A stretch of 7,714 nt of DNA from Planctomycetaceae bacterium (GTDB lineage Bacteria > Planctomycetota > Planctomycetia > Pirellulales > Thermoguttaceae): NCBI GenBank assembly GCA_015062085.1, contig SUVI01000168.1:1-7714 (forward strand), in the 5' to 3' direction. The position numbers were made by a program, and so were the translations under genes. The stretch's first letter is position 1. The number at the start of each line of letters is the position of its first letter. The notes under the pieces were generated by a model. It was not told the DNA's origin. It saw nothing but the letters and a program-made list of their open reading frames with translations, and did not search any database. This document shows, in pieces, positions 7,401-7,714 of the stretch.

Positions 7401-7714
7401 AATACAGACGCCCTCCCGGAAGCCATCCAGCTGGAAGACGCTCCGGCAGAAACTCCGGCAGAAACTCCGGCAGAAACTCCGGCAGAAACTCCGGCTGAAA
7501 CTCCGGCAGCAACTCCGGCTGAAACTCCGGCTGAAACTCCGGCTGAAACTCCGGCTGAAACTCCGGCAGAAACTCCGGCAGAAACTCCGGCAGAAACTCC
7601 GGCTGAAAACGCTCCGGCAGAAACTCCGGCTGAAACTCCGGCTGAAACTCCGGCTGAAACTCCGGCTGAAACTCCGGCTGAAACTCCGGCTGAAACTCCG
7701 GCAGAAACTCCGGC
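4428..7714 (+). CDS. Very large modular lipoprotein with PAET-repeat tail, 3' end cut by window edge
   Basis: Function not recognised. The frame is open for 1,095 codons to the window edge. Residues 1-21 form a lipoprotein signal: Lys2 and Lys6, a hydrophobic stretch, and lipobox LLTGC with lipidated Cys21 followed by Glu, so the mature protein should be membrane-anchored and exported. A Ser/Thr/Ala linker (22-60) leads to three homologous, mostly helical modules at about 76-295, 317-539 and 579-797. Shared landmarks are LP-E at the start, then A(E)DA(T/S)EE(Q/E)(F/Y) at 139, 378 and 640, (G/S)RFP-L at 182, 426 and 682, and LE-KT at 271, 516 and 772. Residues about 811-962 look like a degenerate fourth copy. 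From 1005 an Ala-Pro-Glu-Thr array runs to the edge. I see no catalytic motif. Some planctomycete exported thioredoxin-like proteins carry similar helical N-terminal regions, so a thioredoxin-like domain could lie beyond the edge (weak inference). No promoter was found; it may be read through from glgC. Confidence 0.85.
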   Translation, partial: MKSNWKIMSLVVSTAALLTGCEPPVDRNAVTPDAAGTESTASADGAAVSAPASEGPRLTDASMEIIPEALKRFTQLPSEETAAAMAAYLDLVSSSEFQEAALSMLQAQENDEEARIGWMAAQKAIEENKKLATDLILGAADATEEQYRAALLLRLDELAFSNASPESLEVEMKVYRDRAAAGRFPKLANLADLQLESVRLAARASSLLGTEEPKPEDLDAFYADYTAQVEKVLEADMLSNYQLQMILGLAQAFQDKPERVLEVFKKLNAALEKKTEEKWTQLRTMVSQRVERLEREVKIQSTTPEQVKEFLAPYLQLPEEMTAKNCAAYLALFFTEEFQETVQTLFAVRNEEVEKAVVAEIKKVEENSRAAADAIFKAEDASEEEFRMALNVCLHLAMAYASPEEKVSLAELKERYTALQGEVEKSRFPHLAPKAACYAEACGILEKAEPFFMGEAQPTPEQKDALYPELTKLAESMLSSDTLDGLPMEVFTQCMGLYRTEKEKIRPLCETMIQGLEGKTGENAEMLLSTMKMQLAMLDAPQGMNGGNAGAQDSAPSEPELTPEQLEEAKKKLEAYTVLPEDRSAASLSQYVDSLDGPEFQALAVPLFQIQEKEHQDWLTETMGRRNDSLKEALVLICKAEDATEEQFKDALQFRLDIMRSEKMRKNIEPDYAALTEEVKASRFPALVSMVEIDAASLALMDAANALFTGDSEPTAEQKDELFVKFSAYLDKVLAAGKLEGPQLQVLMQVSTIFAEDNAKIGEFCTKMLKGLEGKTDEQSSQMREMFQKRLGEIEFLTKPMEFTAPEGTSLEDLKKLVTEKIEIIMRSMRNDIPSEKLAEFLAAVEKFGNADLTAYTGWQIGLIRLIPSLSGPDLDLQAFKTRYLECVKTGTEKDHFNLNCLQMCLQMAVVAWQKPGNELNAEGKEAVLEMFRALLPVCDQMKTPEAERFRQEIQSIIAELEKPAEVPNPLQHELPEMPAETAPENAAAPANTDALPEAIQLEDAPAETPAETPAETPAETPAETPAATPAETPAETPAETPAETPAETPAETPAETPAENAPAETPAETPAETPAETPAETPAETPAETPAETP
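4653..6818 (+). repeat. Three tandem copies of a ~220-residue protein module
   Basis: Within the lipoprotein, modules lie at 4653-5312, 5376-6044 and 6162-6818, 220, 223 and 219 residues long, joined by linkers of about 21 and 39 residues. The copies are clearly alike in protein motifs (ADATEEQ/EDASEEE/EDATEEQ; GRFPKL/SRFPHL/SRFPAL; LEKKT/LEGKT/LEGKT) but diverged at DNA level, so the duplication is old. Modules 2 and 3 share more, such as GLEGKT and the PTPEQKD/PTAEQKD linker, suggesting they split last. A weaker fourth copy may lie at 6858-7313. Confidence 0.75.
7443..7714 (+). repeat. 12-bp coding minisatellite encoding Pro-Ala-Glu-Thr
   Basis: The unit is CCGGCWGAAACT (W = A or T). There are 22 units plus a partial one, running off the window. 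One unit is changed to Pro-Ala-Ala-Thr (7503-7514) and one is 15 bp and reads Pro-Ala-Glu-Asn-Ala (7599-7613). The only common variation is the silent GCA/GCT choice, which falls in blocks. The peptide is Pro-rich, acidic and likely extended, so it may act as a stalk or spacer. Confidence 0.97.

Overview
The window looks like part of a Planctomycetota chromosome (inference). The strongest pointer is the small sigma-70 family protein at 1890-2456, whose sequence style (FVDRFAGLI, LRRFRGNCSLAAYLTVIARRVVV) matches the ECF-like sigma factors typical of Pirellulales-type planctomycetes. The cyanobacterial/plant-like GlgC and a large Ala/Pro/Glu-rich lipoprotein fit this. Coding DNA is moderately GC-rich; the spacer at 1499-1890 is strikingly AT-rich with long T tracts. 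I have no database support for the taxon.

Layout. Positions 1-1498 (minus strand) hold an acetolactate synthase large subunit gene (ilvB), cut by the left edge before its C-terminus. A divergent spacer of about 390 bases follows. It carries the leftward ilvB promoter, a hairpin plus T-run at the very start of the ilvB leader, and a near-consensus rightward promoter (TTGCCA, 17 bp, TATAAT) for the sigma factor gene. The sigma gene ends in a good intrinsic terminator (2483-2523). A 10-bp sequence repeated three times in tandem and a weaker promoter precede glgC (2738-4021), which encodes ADP-glucose pyrophosphorylase. From the last base of the glgC stop codon a minisatellite of 16 units of 17 or 18 bp runs to 4296. 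A strong 18-pair hairpin follows (4350-4389). Then comes a very large lipoprotein gene (4428 to beyond 7714) built from three tandem modules of about 220 residues, a degenerate fourth module, and a PAET repeat array that runs off the right edge.

Function. IlvB makes acetolactate for branched-chain amino acid synthesis. GlgC makes ADP-glucose for glycogen. The sigma factor and the lipoprotein have no target that can be read from the sequence. The genes appear to be separate transcription units rather than one operon; the lipoprotein gene has no promoter I could find.

The most unusual content is repeat expansion at several scales: a 10-bp triplicate, a 17/18-bp array that seems to have been seeded from the last codons of glgC, a 12-bp coding array, and a roughly 220-residue protein module. 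I see no recognisable defence, CRISPR or mobile system.
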